Source: Mesorhizobium temperatum
Lineage (GTDB): Bacteria > Pseudomonadota > Alphaproteobacteria > Rhizobiales > Rhizobiaceae
Direction of reading: 5' to 3'
Assembly: GCF_002284575.1 (NCBI RefSeq)
Contig: NZ_NPKJ01000050.1
Coordinates: forward strand, 22,005-86,004
DNA length: 64,000 bases
Part shown: positions 30,882-40,400 of the stretch, piece by piece
Layout of the letters: every line of letters starts with the position of its first letter
Position numbering within the stretch: position 1 is the first letter of the stretch
Notes under the pieces: generated by a model
Seen by the model: only the letters and a program-made list of their open reading frames with translations
Told to the model about the DNA's origin: nothing
Databases searched by the model: none
Program-made: the position numbers and the translations under genes

Positions 30882-32386
30882 TATCTTGATTCGATCTTTT
30901 CCAGACCGCCCATGTAAGGCCGAAGCGCTTCAGGAATGGTTACGCTGCCATCCTCATTCTGGTAGTTTTCGATGACAGCAATCAGAGCGCGGCCGACGGC
31001 GGTGCCGGAGCCGTTCAGCGTGTGGACGAAGCGGTTGCCCCTGCCGTCTTTGTCCTTGTAGCGGGCGTCCATGCGCCGCGCCTGGAAATCGCCGCAGACC
31101 GAGCATGACGAAATCTCGCGATAGGCGTTCTGGCCCGGCAGCCAGACCTCGATGTCGTAGGTCTTGCGCGCACCAAAGCCCATGTCGCCGGTGCACAGCG
31201 TCATGGTGCGGAACGGCAGGCCAAGACGCTTCAGCACTTCCTCGGCGCATTCGGTCATCCGCTCGTGTTCGGCGAGCGAGGAGTCCTGGTCGGTGATCGA
31301 CACCAGCTCGACCTTGTAGAACTGGTGCTGGCGTAGCATGCCGCGCGTGTCGCGCCCGGCCGAGCCCGCTTCCGAGCGGAAGCACGGCGTCAGCGCCGTA
31401 TATCGCAGCGGCAGTTTTTCATGCGATGTGATGTCCTCGCGCACAAGGTTTGTGAGTGGGACTTCTGCGGTCGGGATGAGCCACAGCCGAGAGGCCAGCG
31501 CTTTTGCCTCGTCATATTGTCGCCGGTAATCGACCATACCCTGTTCCATAGCGGCATTAAACGAGGAGAATGCCTCCTCGGTGGTCATCTCTTTTCCGGT
31601 TCGCTCCTTGTATTCTCTTTGAACTTCTGGCAGCGCCGCCCAAGTCTTGGCTTTTACGTTGTCAAAAAACCGTTCAAAAGATGGAAGCTCTTCAACGCGC
31701 TTTTGCGTCTGAAATAAATCTTCTTCAAATTTCGGCAATTGTCCGGTACCGAACATTGCCTCATCGCGCACCATCAGAGGCGGCTGGATCTCCTCATAAC
31801 CATGCTCGGTCGTGTGCAGGTCCAGCATGAACTGGCCGAGTGCGCGCTCCATCCGCGCCAGTCCGCTTTTCAACACCGTGAACCGCGAGCCGGACAGTTT
31901 CACCGCCCGCTCGAAATCCATCATGCCGAGCGCTTCGCCGATCTCGAAGTGCTCCTTCACCCAGTTCGGGCGGGTCGGCACCTTGCCGACGATGCGCTTG
32001 ACGACATTGTCGTGCTCGTCCTTGCCGACCGGTACGTCGTCGAGCGGCACATTGGGCAGCACCGCCAGCGCGTCGTTCAGCGCCTTGTCGAGTTCGCGTT
32101 CGCGCGCCTCGCCGTTCTGGATGAAAGCCTTGATCTCGCCGACCTCGGTCTTCAGCCTTTCGGCAAGGGCGGCGTCACCCGAACGCATGGCGTTGCCGAT
32201 CTCCTTCGAAGCAGCGTTGCGGCGCTCCTGCCTGGTCTGCAGCTCGGTCAGATGTTCGCGCCGCGCCTCGTCCCTGGCGATCAGATCATCGACCGTGGAC
32301 TGCGCGTCCTCGGCGGACCACGAGCGCTTCCTGAGCGCCTCGACAAGGGCCTTCGGGTTGTCGCGAATCCATTTGATGTCAAGCAT
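30881..32386 (-). CDS. serS: seryl-tRNA synthetase with an internal insertion
   Basis: A 501-residue class II synthetase. The N-terminal long coiled-coil arm (residues about 30-105) binds tRNA-Ser. Motif 2 is PCFRSEAGSAGRDTRGMLRQ and motif 3 GSGTAVGRALIAVIENYQ. The family is usually about 425-430 residues. The extra length lies between GTGQLPKFEEDLF and IPTAEVPLTN, where about 60-70 additional residues (roughly 227-298; bases 31493-31708) include a helix-rich segment RFFDNVKAKTWAALPEVQRE. That DNA is visibly richer in A/T than its surroundings. All catalytic motifs are intact, so the enzyme should work. Confidence 0.95.
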   Translation of the reverse strand: MLDIKWIRDNPKALVEALRKRSWSAEDAQSTVDDLIARDEARREHLTELQTRQERRNAASKEIGNAMRSGDAALAERLKTEVGEIKAFIQNGEARERELDKALNDALAVLPNVPLDDVPVGKDEHDNVVKRIVGKVPTRPNWVKEHFEIGEALGMMDFERAVKLSGSRFTVLKSGLARMERALGQFMLDLHTTEHGYEEIQPPLMVRDEAMFGTGQLPKFEEDLFQTQKRVEELPSFERFFDNVKAKTWAALPEVQREYKERTGKEMTTEEAFSSFNAAMEQGMVDYRRQYDEAKALASRLWLIPTAEVPLTNLVREDITSHEKLPLRYTALTPCFRSEAGSAGRDTRGMLRQHQFYKVELVSITDQDSSLAEHERMTECAEEVLKRLGLPFRTMTLCTGDMGFGARKTYDIEVWLPGQNAYREISSCSVCGDFQARRMDARYKDKDGRGNRFVHTLNGSGTAVGRALIAVIENYQNEDGSVTIPEALRPYMGGLEKIESR

Positions 32387-32541
32387 GGTCCTGAACGCTC
32401 CTGAGCTAGGTCAGAGGGCGTAAACCGCATCCTTGACCGATGCAAGATGTGAAGATCGAGTTCGTTCGGGGAGATGTCCGGCAGGACAGAGGGGGCGCTG
32501 TCCCGCAGATTTTGAAGATAGTGCTACCCGCCTGATACAGC

Positions 32542-33399
32542 CTACGTCGACGACGCGTCCGCTGCCTTTTCGGCCGCCGCTTCCGCAGCTTCCCGCTTCT
32601 CGCGTGCGAGACGTTCCCGTTCTTTGCTGCGCTCGATCAGCCGGGCCGACCAGATCGAGACCTCGTAGAGAAGGATCGTGGGAACGGCCAGGCCGATCTG
32701 GCTTATCGGGTCGGGCGGTGTCAGAATGGCCGCCACGACGAAGGCGATGACGATCGCCCATTTGCGCTTTTCAACCAGCGCCTCGGACGACAGCATGCCC
32801 ACCCGTGTCATCAGGCTGGTCACCACCGGCAACTGGAACACCAGGCCGAAGGAAAAGATCAGCGTCATGATCAGGCTGAGATATTCCGACACTTTCGGCA
32901 GCAGCGAAATCTGCACCTGGTCGTCGGTGCCGGCCTGCTGCATGGCGAGGAAGAACCACATCACCATCGGCGTGAAGAAGAAATAGACCAGCGACGCGCC
33001 CATCAGGAACAGGATCGGCGAAGCGATCAAGAACGGCAGGAAAGCGTTGCGTTCGTTCTTGTAGAGGCCGGGCGCGATGAATTTGTAGATCTGCGTGGCG
33101 ATCAGCGGAAAGGCAATCACCATGCCGCCGAACATCGCCAGCTTGACCTGGGTGAAGAAGAATTCCTGCGGTGCCGTGTAGATCAGCTCGACCTTGTGCG
33201 GGTCGAGCCCTGCCCATTGAGTCGCCCATTTGAACGGGATCACCAACAGGTTGAACAGTTGCTTGGCGAAGAAGAAGCAGAACAGGAAGGCAACGAAGAA
33301 CCCGCCGATCGACCACATCAGCCGCCGACGCAACTCGATCAGATGCTCCATCAGCGGAGCCGCCGATTTATCAATCTCGTCCTTTTCCGAAATGCTCAC
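32542..33399 (-). CDS. tatC: Sec-independent protein translocase subunit TatC
   Basis: A 285-residue membrane protein with six helices that recognises twin-arginine signal peptides. The N-terminus contains APLMEHLIELRRRLMWSI, and FRFG-type cytosolic loops and the Glu in MFGGMVIAFPLIATQIYKF are in place. The C-terminal 40 residues are charged (SKERERLAREKREAAEAA). It overlaps tatB by four bases; order tatA-tatB-tatC is standard. Confidence 0.95.
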   Translation of the reverse strand: MSISEKDEIDKSAAPLMEHLIELRRRLMWSIGGFFVAFLFCFFFAKQLFNLLVIPFKWATQWAGLDPHKVELIYTAPQEFFFTQVKLAMFGGMVIAFPLIATQIYKFIAPGLYKNERNAFLPFLIASPILFLMGASLVYFFFTPMVMWFFLAMQQAGTDDQVQISLLPKVSEYLSLIMTLIFSFGLVFQLPVVTSLMTRVGMLSSEALVEKRKWAIVIAFVVAAILTPPDPISQIGLAVPTILLYEVSIWSARLIERSKERERLAREKREAAEAAAEKAADASST

Positions 33400-34085
33400 T
33401 TGGCGGCTCCCGCCGTCTTTTTGGCGGCTGCAGCCTGCTTCTTCGCCGCTGCCGGTGCAGGCTTCGGCTCGGCCTTTTTAGCCGCGGTCTTCGTCGCAGC
33501 AGGTTTTGCCGCTGCTGCCGCTGGCTTCGCTGCGGCCTTGGAGGCCGGCATCGCTTTCGCTGGCGCACCCTTCGCCTTCGCTGCCGAGGCCTTTTGCGGT
33601 GCAGCCGGCGTCGCCGCCGCGACAGGCGGTGTCACCGACTCATCGGTCATCGCCGGAAAGGTCGGCGCCGCCGGCGCCGCTTCCGGGGCTTTGACGCCCG
33701 GCAGCACCGTCGCGCCATTCTTCAGCTCGGTATCCTGCGGGCTCGAAGCAGCCGGCGCGGCAGGGTCGACGGCCGGCTTCGGCTTCATCACCGCGTCGAC
33801 GCCTGAACGGACGTCGGCTGCTGCCTGCTCGAACGGATTGAGCTGTTTCCTGATCTCGGCGGCCGGGTTGAGGCTTCTGAGTGAATCGACCGACTTCTTG
33901 ACGTCGTCAAGCTCGGCCTCCTTCAGCGCGTCGTTGAACTGTTTCTGGAAGTCGGCTGCCATGCCGCGCATCTTCGCCGTCGTGCGGCCGAAAGTGCGCA
34001 GCATCTTGGGCAAATCCTTAGGCCCGACGACCACGATCATGACGATCGCGATCACCAGCATCTCGGTCCAGCCGATGTCGAACAT
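33396..34085 (-). CDS. tatB: Sec-independent protein translocase subunit TatB
   Basis: A 229-residue protein. The first 20 residues form the TatB helix (MFDIGWTEMLVIAIVMIVVV) with the conserved Glu and the GP hinge (VGPKDLPKMLRTFG), followed by an amphipathic helix. The remaining 120 residues are Ala/Pro/Lys-rich, ending in AAKK repeats, longer than in E. coli TatB (171). It works with TatC as signal-peptide receptor. Confidence 0.93.
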   Translation of the reverse strand: MFDIGWTEMLVIAIVMIVVVGPKDLPKMLRTFGRTTAKMRGMAADFQKQFNDALKEAELDDVKKSVDSLRSLNPAAEIRKQLNPFEQAAADVRSGVDAVMKPKPAVDPAAPAASSPQDTELKNGATVLPGVKAPEAAPAAPTFPAMTDESVTPPVAAATPAAPQKASAAKAKGAPAKAMPASKAAAKPAAAAAKPAATKTAAKKAEPKPAPAAAKKQAAAAKKTAGAAK

Positions 34086-34114
34086 GGCGATACGTTCCGA
34101 CTAAAGTTTTGGGC

Positions 34115-34336
34115 TCAGCTCTTGCTGGCCTTTTCCTTCACTGCCGAAACGGTTTCGTCGGCACGGTGTTCAACGGTGCGCTTGTCCTCGGCAACCTCGT
34201 CGTCGGCGATGCCCTTCTTGAAGCTCTTGATACCCTTGGCCATGTCACCCATCAGCTCGGGAATCTTGCCGCGGCCGAACACCAGCAACACGATCACCAG
34301 AACGATCAGCCAGTGCCAAATCGAAAATGAACCCAT
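34115..34336 (-). CDS. tatA: Sec-independent protein translocase subunit TatA
   Basis: A 73-residue protein with the TatA helix (MGSFSIWHWLIVLVIVLLVF), the FGRGKIPELMGDMAKGIKSF amphipathic region and a charged tail. It forms the translocation pore of the Tat pathway. It is the first gene of tatABC and follows scpB by about 180 bp. Confidence 0.95.
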   Translation of the reverse strand: MGSFSIWHWLIVLVIVLLVFGRGKIPELMGDMAKGIKSFKKGIADDEVAEDKRTVEHRADETVSAVKEKASKS

Positions 34337-34514
34337 AACAATCTCTCTCGAAAGTTTTCTCTGACGATGATCTATGCGCTTTCGCGTCGGGATTCAAACA
34401 CAACCGCGACAGAGTTTATAAATGAGTGGCCGAAGTCACGCACTTTCGGCGCCATAGCCCGCTACCAATCGGCGCAGCCGCGAAATACCAACGGCTTTCG
34501 GCACGTCGTTTGGG

Positions 34515-35294
34515 TCAATCTTCCTCGACGCGCGGCGTCAACAGGCCGAGTTCCTCGAGGTCGATGTCGGTCAGCGGATCCTCGTCGTCGGTCAGCGCAT
34601 CCGGATCCACCGGCGGCAGCGGAATGGAGAAATTCGACGGCATGCGGCCCGAAAGCAGCCCAGCGCCCTTCAATTCGTCCATGCCGGGAAGATCGCGGAT
34701 CTCCTCCAGCGCGAAATGGTCGAGGAAGATGTCGGTGGTGCCGTAGGTGACCGGACGGCCGGGCGTGCGGCGCCGGCCGCGCATCTTCACCCATTCGGTC
34801 TCCATCAGCGTGTCCAGCGTGCCCTTCGAGGTCTCGACGCCGCGGATATCCTCGATCTCGGCGCGCGTCACCGGCTGGTGGTAAGCGATGATCGCCAGCA
34901 CTTCGAGCGCCGCGCGGGAAAGCTTCCTCTGCTGCACCGTGTCGCGGCTCATCAGGAAAGCGAGATCGCCGGCGGTGCGGAACGCCCAGGCGTCGCCGAC
35001 GCGCACCAGATTGACGCCGCGCCGCGCATAAATCTGCTGCAGTTCGGCCATCGCCGCGGCGATGCTGATGCCGTCAGGCAGGCGTGCGGCAAGCTGCTTT
35101 TCGCTAACCGGCTCGGCGCTGGCAAAGACGATCGCCTCGGCCATGCGCACGGCTTCCGCCATATGCAGCCGCTCGCCAGGATTCTGGGACAAGTTCTGGG
35201 CCTGGCTTTCTGCCGGTGCCCAGGCGAGCACGCCCTCTTCGGTCTCGTCGTCGACGTTGAACGGAATGACCGAAGCGTTGGCGCGTTCACTCAT
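34515..35294 (-). CDS. scpB: segregation and condensation protein B
   Basis: A 259-residue winged-helix protein, kleisin-associated partner of SMC-ScpA in chromosome condensation. Features are EAIVFASAEPVSEKQLAARL, ALEVLAIIAYHQPVTRAEIE and VETSKGTLDTLMETEWVKMRG. The ATG at 35294 overlaps the scpA stop by four bases. The C-terminus is acidic (DEDPLTDIDLEELGLL). Confidence 0.93.
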   Translation of the reverse strand: MSERANASVIPFNVDDETEEGVLAWAPAESQAQNLSQNPGERLHMAEAVRMAEAIVFASAEPVSEKQLAARLPDGISIAAAMAELQQIYARRGVNLVRVGDAWAFRTAGDLAFLMSRDTVQQRKLSRAALEVLAIIAYHQPVTRAEIEDIRGVETSKGTLDTLMETEWVKMRGRRRTPGRPVTYGTTDIFLDHFALEEIRDLPGMDELKGAGLLSGRMPSNFSIPLPPVDPDALTDDEDPLTDIDLEELGLLTPRVEED

Positions 35295-36133
35295 GATGCC
35301 ACCTCGACTGCCCTGATGCCTTGCGCACGGCCGCGCAGATAGAGCGGCGCGAACACCTCGTCCTGCCGCATTTCCATTTTGCCTTCGCGCACCAGTTCCA
35401 GCGTCGCCGCGAACGAACTGGCAATCGCGGTACGCCGCTCGTCCGGGCCAGTCAGATATTCGACCAGGAAGCTGTCCAGCGCCGTCCAGTCGGCAAGCGA
35501 GCCGATCAGCCTGTTGAGGATATCGCGCGCATCCTTGAGCGACCACACACCGCGCCTGGCGATCGTCACATTAGTGATCGCCTGCTTCTGGCGTTGCGCT
35601 GCATAGGCGGTCAACAGATCGTAGAGCGAGGCCGAATAGGCGTTGCGTTTCTCGACGATGACCATTTCCGGCATGCCGCGGGCGAACACGTCGCGTCCGA
35701 GCCGGTTGCGGTTGACCAGGCGTGCCGCCGCGTCGCGCATCGCTTCCAGCCGCTTTAACCGGAATTGCAGCACGGCCGCCAACTCCTCGCCGCTTTCGCC
35801 GTCGTCGCCGGGTTGCTTGGGGATCAAAAGCTTCGACTTGAGAAACGCCAGCCACGCCGCCATCACCAGATAGTCGGCGGCAAGCTCCAGCCTGAGCGCC
35901 CTCACCTTCTCGACGAAGGCCAGATATTGCTCGGCCAGCGCCAGGATCGAGATGCGCGACAGATCGACCTTCTGGTTGCGGGCAAGATGCAGCAGAAGGT
36001 CGAGCGGGCCTTCGAAACCGTCGACGTCGACGACCAGCGCGGGATCGCCGGTCAGCCGCGAATCGTCGTTCTCGGCCCACAGACGGTCCATCGGTGCTGC
36101 CTTGCCGGCCTTGTTGTCCAATGTTTCCGCCAC
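35291..36133 (-). CDS. scpA: segregation and condensation protein A (kleisin)
   Basis: A 280-residue kleisin linking SMC heads. The N-terminal signature is VDVDGFEGPLDLLLHLARNQKVDL, followed by EQYLAFVEKVRALRLELAADYLVMAAWL. A winged-helix C-terminus contacts SMC. It is coupled to scpB downstream and preceded by nagZ with a palindrome between. Confidence 0.93.
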   Translation of the reverse strand: MAETLDNKAGKAAPMDRLWAENDDSRLTGDPALVVDVDGFEGPLDLLLHLARNQKVDLSRISILALAEQYLAFVEKVRALRLELAADYLVMAAWLAFLKSKLLIPKQPGDDGESGEELAAVLQFRLKRLEAMRDAAARLVNRNRLGRDVFARGMPEMVIVEKRNAYSASLYDLLTAYAAQRQKQAITNVTIARRGVWSLKDARDILNRLIGSLADWTALDSFLVEYLTGPDERRTAIASSFAATLELVREGKMEMRQDEVFAPLYLRGRAQGIRAVEVAS

Positions 36134-36169
36134 TTCCTGTCGCTTTCCTTTGCTTCTATCTTATTGTTT

Positions 36170-36219
36170 GACCATGATCTGTTCCGAACAACCGGCTCCC
36201 ACTTTTCGGGATCATGGTC
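36170..36219. repeat. rhizobial intergenic palindrome at the nagZ stop
   Basis: GACCATGATC at 36170-36179 and GATCATGGTC at 36210-36219 are the outer arms; inner CGAACAACCGG and CCCACTTTTCGGG parts match elements at 25441. It abuts the nagZ stop codon and could act as a transcript end. Confidence 0.8.
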
Positions 36220-37238
36220 TAGGCTACCGCATCGAAATAGGTGGCGAATTCGGCGCGTATCTCGGCTTCATCAGCCCGATCGCGGTTCTTGATATAGGTC
36301 AGCGCCCGTTGCGCGCGTTGCAGCGACGTGCCTTCAAGCCCCGTTGTGCGCGACGCAATGCCGGCCATCTCCTCGAAAACGCCGTTGCAGTGAAGGACCA
36401 GATCGCAGCCCGCCGCAAGGATCGCGGCCGCCTTTGTCGGGAAATCCCCAGAAAGTGCCTTCATCGAGGTGTCGTCGCTCATCAACAGCCCGTCGAAGCC
36501 GATTTCGCCGCGGATGATCTCGTCGATGACCTTGCCGGACGTCGTGGCCGGATTCTTCGGGTCGATCGCGCTGTAGACGACATGCGCCGTCATCGCCATC
36601 GGCAAATGACTGAGCTCCCTGAACGGGGCGAAATCATGCCGCTGCAAGTCGCTCATCGAGGCATCGACGGTCGGCAGTTCGAAATGCGTGTCGGCAAAGG
36701 CCCGTCCATGCCCGGGAATATGCTTCATCACCGGCAGCACGCCGCCCGACATCAGGCCCTCCGCCGCGGCGCGACCCAGTTCGATAACGGCACGAGGCTC
36801 CTTGCCATAGGCGCGCGCGCCGATGACGTCGCTGGCGCCCTCGATCGGCACGTCGAGCACCGGCAGGCAATCCGCCGTGATGCCGTAGCGCAGCAGGTCG
36901 AAGGCATGCAGCCGCGCCATCAGCCAGGCGGCTCGGTTGCCGGCGTCGTGATCGTTGCGCCACAAGGCGCCGAGTGCGCCACCGGCCGGATAATTCGGCG
37001 CCAACGGCGGGCGCAGGCGCTGCACCCGACCGCCTTCCTGGTCGATGAACACCGGGGCGTCCGGACGCTCGACACAGTCGCGCATCGCAGCGACCAGATC
37101 GCGGATCTGCTCGGTCTCGCCGATGTTGCGCGCAAACAGGATGAAGCCCCACGGACATTCATTGCGATAGAAATTGATTTCGTCGCGTGTGAGCGATTTC
37201 CCGGCGCAGCCGAGGATCATGGATTTTGATTCGGTCAT
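36219..37238 (-). CDS. nagZ: beta-N-acetylhexosaminidase (peptidoglycan recycling)
   Basis: A 339-residue glycoside hydrolase family 3 enzyme that removes GlcNAc from anhydromuropeptides in the cytosol. Signatures are FIDQEGGRVQRLRPP, the catalytic loop KHIPGHGRAFADTHFELP (His/Asp) and the nucleophile region LMSDDTSMKAL. No signal peptide is present. It follows the SPOR protein gene, from which a strong terminator separates it. Confidence 0.93.
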   Translation of the reverse strand: MTESKSMILGCAGKSLTRDEINFYRNECPWGFILFARNIGETEQIRDLVAAMRDCVERPDAPVFIDQEGGRVQRLRPPLAPNYPAGGALGALWRNDHDAGNRAAWLMARLHAFDLLRYGITADCLPVLDVPIEGASDVIGARAYGKEPRAVIELGRAAAEGLMSGGVLPVMKHIPGHGRAFADTHFELPTVDASMSDLQRHDFAPFRELSHLPMAMTAHVVYSAIDPKNPATTSGKVIDEIIRGEIGFDGLLMSDDTSMKALSGDFPTKAAAILAAGCDLVLHCNGVFEEMAGIASRTTGLEGTSLQRAQRALTYIKNRDRADEAEIRAEFATYFDAVA

Positions 37239-37334
37239 GAGCAGGAGTTTAGAGCTTCACGCGGACAAAGGGAATCGCATCGAACCACATGCGGTTGAGC
37301 CACAACCCCTTCCACACAAAGAACTCTCTTCCAC

Positions 37335-37371
37335 AAAAAACCGGCGCGGTTCATGACCGCGCCGGTTTTTT
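37335..37371 (-). terminator. strong bidirectional terminator after the SPOR gene
   Basis: A 16-bp stem including the A/T flanks (ACCGGCGCGGT / ACCGCGCCGGT) has runs of six As and Ts outside, so it can stop transcription on either strand. It lies 30 bases after the SPOR protein stop. Confidence 0.9.
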
Positions 37372-37400
37372 TCCGCCCAAGAGCGGGAGACTTGGAATGG

Positions 37401-40400
37401 CTAGCGCGACACGAAGCAGTTGCCGCCGGCAGCCTTGTAGTTGGTGCACAGGTTGATCGCATCGTTGCGCGACTTCGCCGGGACGCGGACGCGATAGAAC
37501 GTTCCCTTGCCGGTGATCTCGGCCTTGACGATGTTGGCGGTGTGGCCGGAAAGCACGCTGCCGTAGCGGCGCTGCAGATCCTGATAGGTCGACTGGGCGC
37601 TTTCGACAGTCGGTTGCGAAGCGATCTGCATCGACCACGAGCCACCGCCGGTCGAGGCGGCCGTCGGACTGATGGACGCAACTTGGTCGGGCTTGACCTC
37701 GCCGACGACGTCGACCGGCTGGTCGGACGGACGCTGCGGCGCCACCGGAACCGTAGCCGGCGTATTGGCAGGCTGGGCGGTTTGGGCCTCAGCCTCAGGC
37801 GCGGCTGCCGGCGCAGTTGTCGGATTGACTGTTTCCGGCTTGGCTGTTTCCGGCTTGGCGGTTTCGGTCTGGTCGCCGCCCACCGGGTCGCCACCCAACA
37901 GATCGTCACTTGCCTGGTCGGCAACAGGCGGTACCGTACCGGTCTGTTCTGCTGCGTCGCCGGCCTGCCCCGCTGGGGCCACATGCCGCGGCGCCGGATC
38001 GACAGGTTCGACGGCAGCCATCTGCGGTACAGACTCGACGCCAGCCATCTGCGGTGTCGCAGACGCCGGATCCTCGCGCGCAACCAGCGAGCCATCTGAT
38101 TTGACGACCATGGTTCTCACCTTGCGCGGTGCAACGGCGACGACGTCGGGGTCGATGCCTTGGTCGGCCTCTTGCAGAACCTGGGCGATACGATCCTCGG
38201 ACTTGGGTCCCGGCGCGGCGGCGACGTCAGCATTTCCGGCCGCTTGCGTGCCGCGGATCGCATTGGCGCCTTCAACGGCGGCGGATTCGGCATTGCGGAC
38301 CGCATCGGCGGCTTCAGCCGTGTCGATATCGTCGGGTGAAAGATCGACCACACGGCTCTGCGGCGGCTCCTTGGCCGCCACGTCCACCGGCTCTTCGGTG
38401 TTGGTGACCAGTTTTTCCTGGACCGGTTCGGCAGGCTTTGCGCCACCCTTGGCCACTGCGTCATAGACCTTATTGTCCTGGTTCGGCACGACGGTGCCGC
38501 CCGGATTTTCAGGCCTGACCTTGATCGGTGCGTTGTCCGCCTTGACGATGACCGGCGCATCGGTGCCGCCGGCGCCGCCGAAAGACAGCGCGAAGGCGCC
38601 GAGACCGCCGGCGAGCGCCACGGCGCCGACGACAGCGGCGACCATCAGGCCGCGTCTCCGCGGCCTCGCGGCATCGTGCTCAGCCAAGCCGGGAACCGAC
38701 ATGGCCTCATCCAGTTCGGGGTCGTAGTCGAGTTCGTCCAATCCAAAGTCGTCGGCCTGCGAGGCCGGCCAGCCGTTGGGCAGGTCGCCCCAATCGAAGC
38801 CGCTGGCGGCATCGGCATAAGACGCACTGACAGACGCTTGTGCGGGTCTCGCCGCATAGGTCCGCGTTTCGACGCGGTCGGGCTCATAGCCTGACTGGAA
38901 CCCGGCCGCTGACTGGAATCCGGCGCCTGACTGGAAACCTGCATTGTAGGATTCGTCGTCATACGCCGCACTGCGCGCCGGGGCGGCAGCGACGTCTACG
39001 GTATTCATTTCCGTGAGAAGGCTGGCGAACTCGGTGTCGAGATCGTCATAGGCAGGCGCCGCCGGTTCGTCGTCATTGAAGTCGAGTTCCGGAATATCGA
39101 GGTCGTCCGCCAGCGCCACGACGCGCTCGGGCACATCGACCGTCTCGACATCGGGCATCTCGTCATACGCCGAAGACTGTTCGCTTTGCGCCGGCGCAGA
39201 TGCAGCATTGGCGGCATCGTCTTGCGCCGGCTCATCCTGATAGGACGGTGCCGCAGCCATAGGCGGCGGCGCTTCCGTGGCCTTCGCCGAAGCCGTCGGC
39301 TGGGCTGCTGCAAAGGCAGGTTGCGACTGCGCGACCGGCGTTACGCGGCTCCACGAACGGGCCGGCGCCGGCGGGGCGGAGCGTGCGGCCATCCAGTTGA
39401 GCGCATCCTCCTGGGAAGCGGAGGCCGCAACGTTATCGCCGTCGCCATGATCCAGACCGATGTCCTTGGCGAAGGCGGTGTGCAATGCATCATCGTCGAA
39501 ATCGACATCGGCCGGCCCGGCGGCATCTTCAGCGCCGAAATCCTGCCCCTCGAGCTCATCGAGGAGAACAGAGTCGAGATCGACCTCGGCCGCCTGAACC
39601 ACGCCATCCGATGGCTCCGAAAGGTCTTGCTCGTCGAGGCTCCAGTCCAGTTCGTCGATGGTATCCACTGGTTTGTCGGCCGCTTTTCCAGCCGCGGCCA
39701 CAGGCTGCTGAACCAAGGCGGGTTCATTGGCCGCGGACGCAGCCACCGGGGCGGCCCGTGTGCGCATGATGCCCAACAGCGCGTTCAACTCGTCTTCGAG
39801 GCTCCGCTCGTCAGCGACGGGGGCAGGCGCCGCCGGCTGGACTACGGCGGCCGGCGCCGTCGGTTGGACTACAACGCCGGAGGCCTGCGCAACCGGCTCT
39901 TCGGCTTTCTCGGCAAGCGCGTCGTCGAAGCTCAAGTCAAAATCGGCGTCGAACGCATCTTCCGGGGTCTCGACGGAAGACCCATCCGTGGCAGCGATAG
40001 CCTCCGGTTCGTCAATTTCTGGCTCGTCAATTTCGACCGGTTCAGCCGTGCGAACCTCGAAATCCATGTCGACATCGGCCATGGCGTCGTAATGGCCGGC
40101 AAAGCCCTCATCGGACTCTTCCGAAACGGCCCGACCAGGCGCAGCAGGAGCTTCAACAGCGGCCTGCTCCATCGGCACATGTTCGTCGAGCATTAACTCG
40201 TCTTCGAGCGAGCTTGCGACGGCATTGTCGAATTTGTCGTCGAAGACGGGTTCGGCGGCCGGCGCGGAGATTTCGGCTTCGGCAGCCTGCGCCATCGGCA
40301 CGTGCTCGTCGAGCATCAGCTCGTCTTCGAGCGAGCTTGCGACTGCGTTGTCGAATTCATCGTCGAAGGCGGTTTCGGCGGCCGGCGCGGAGACGTCGGC

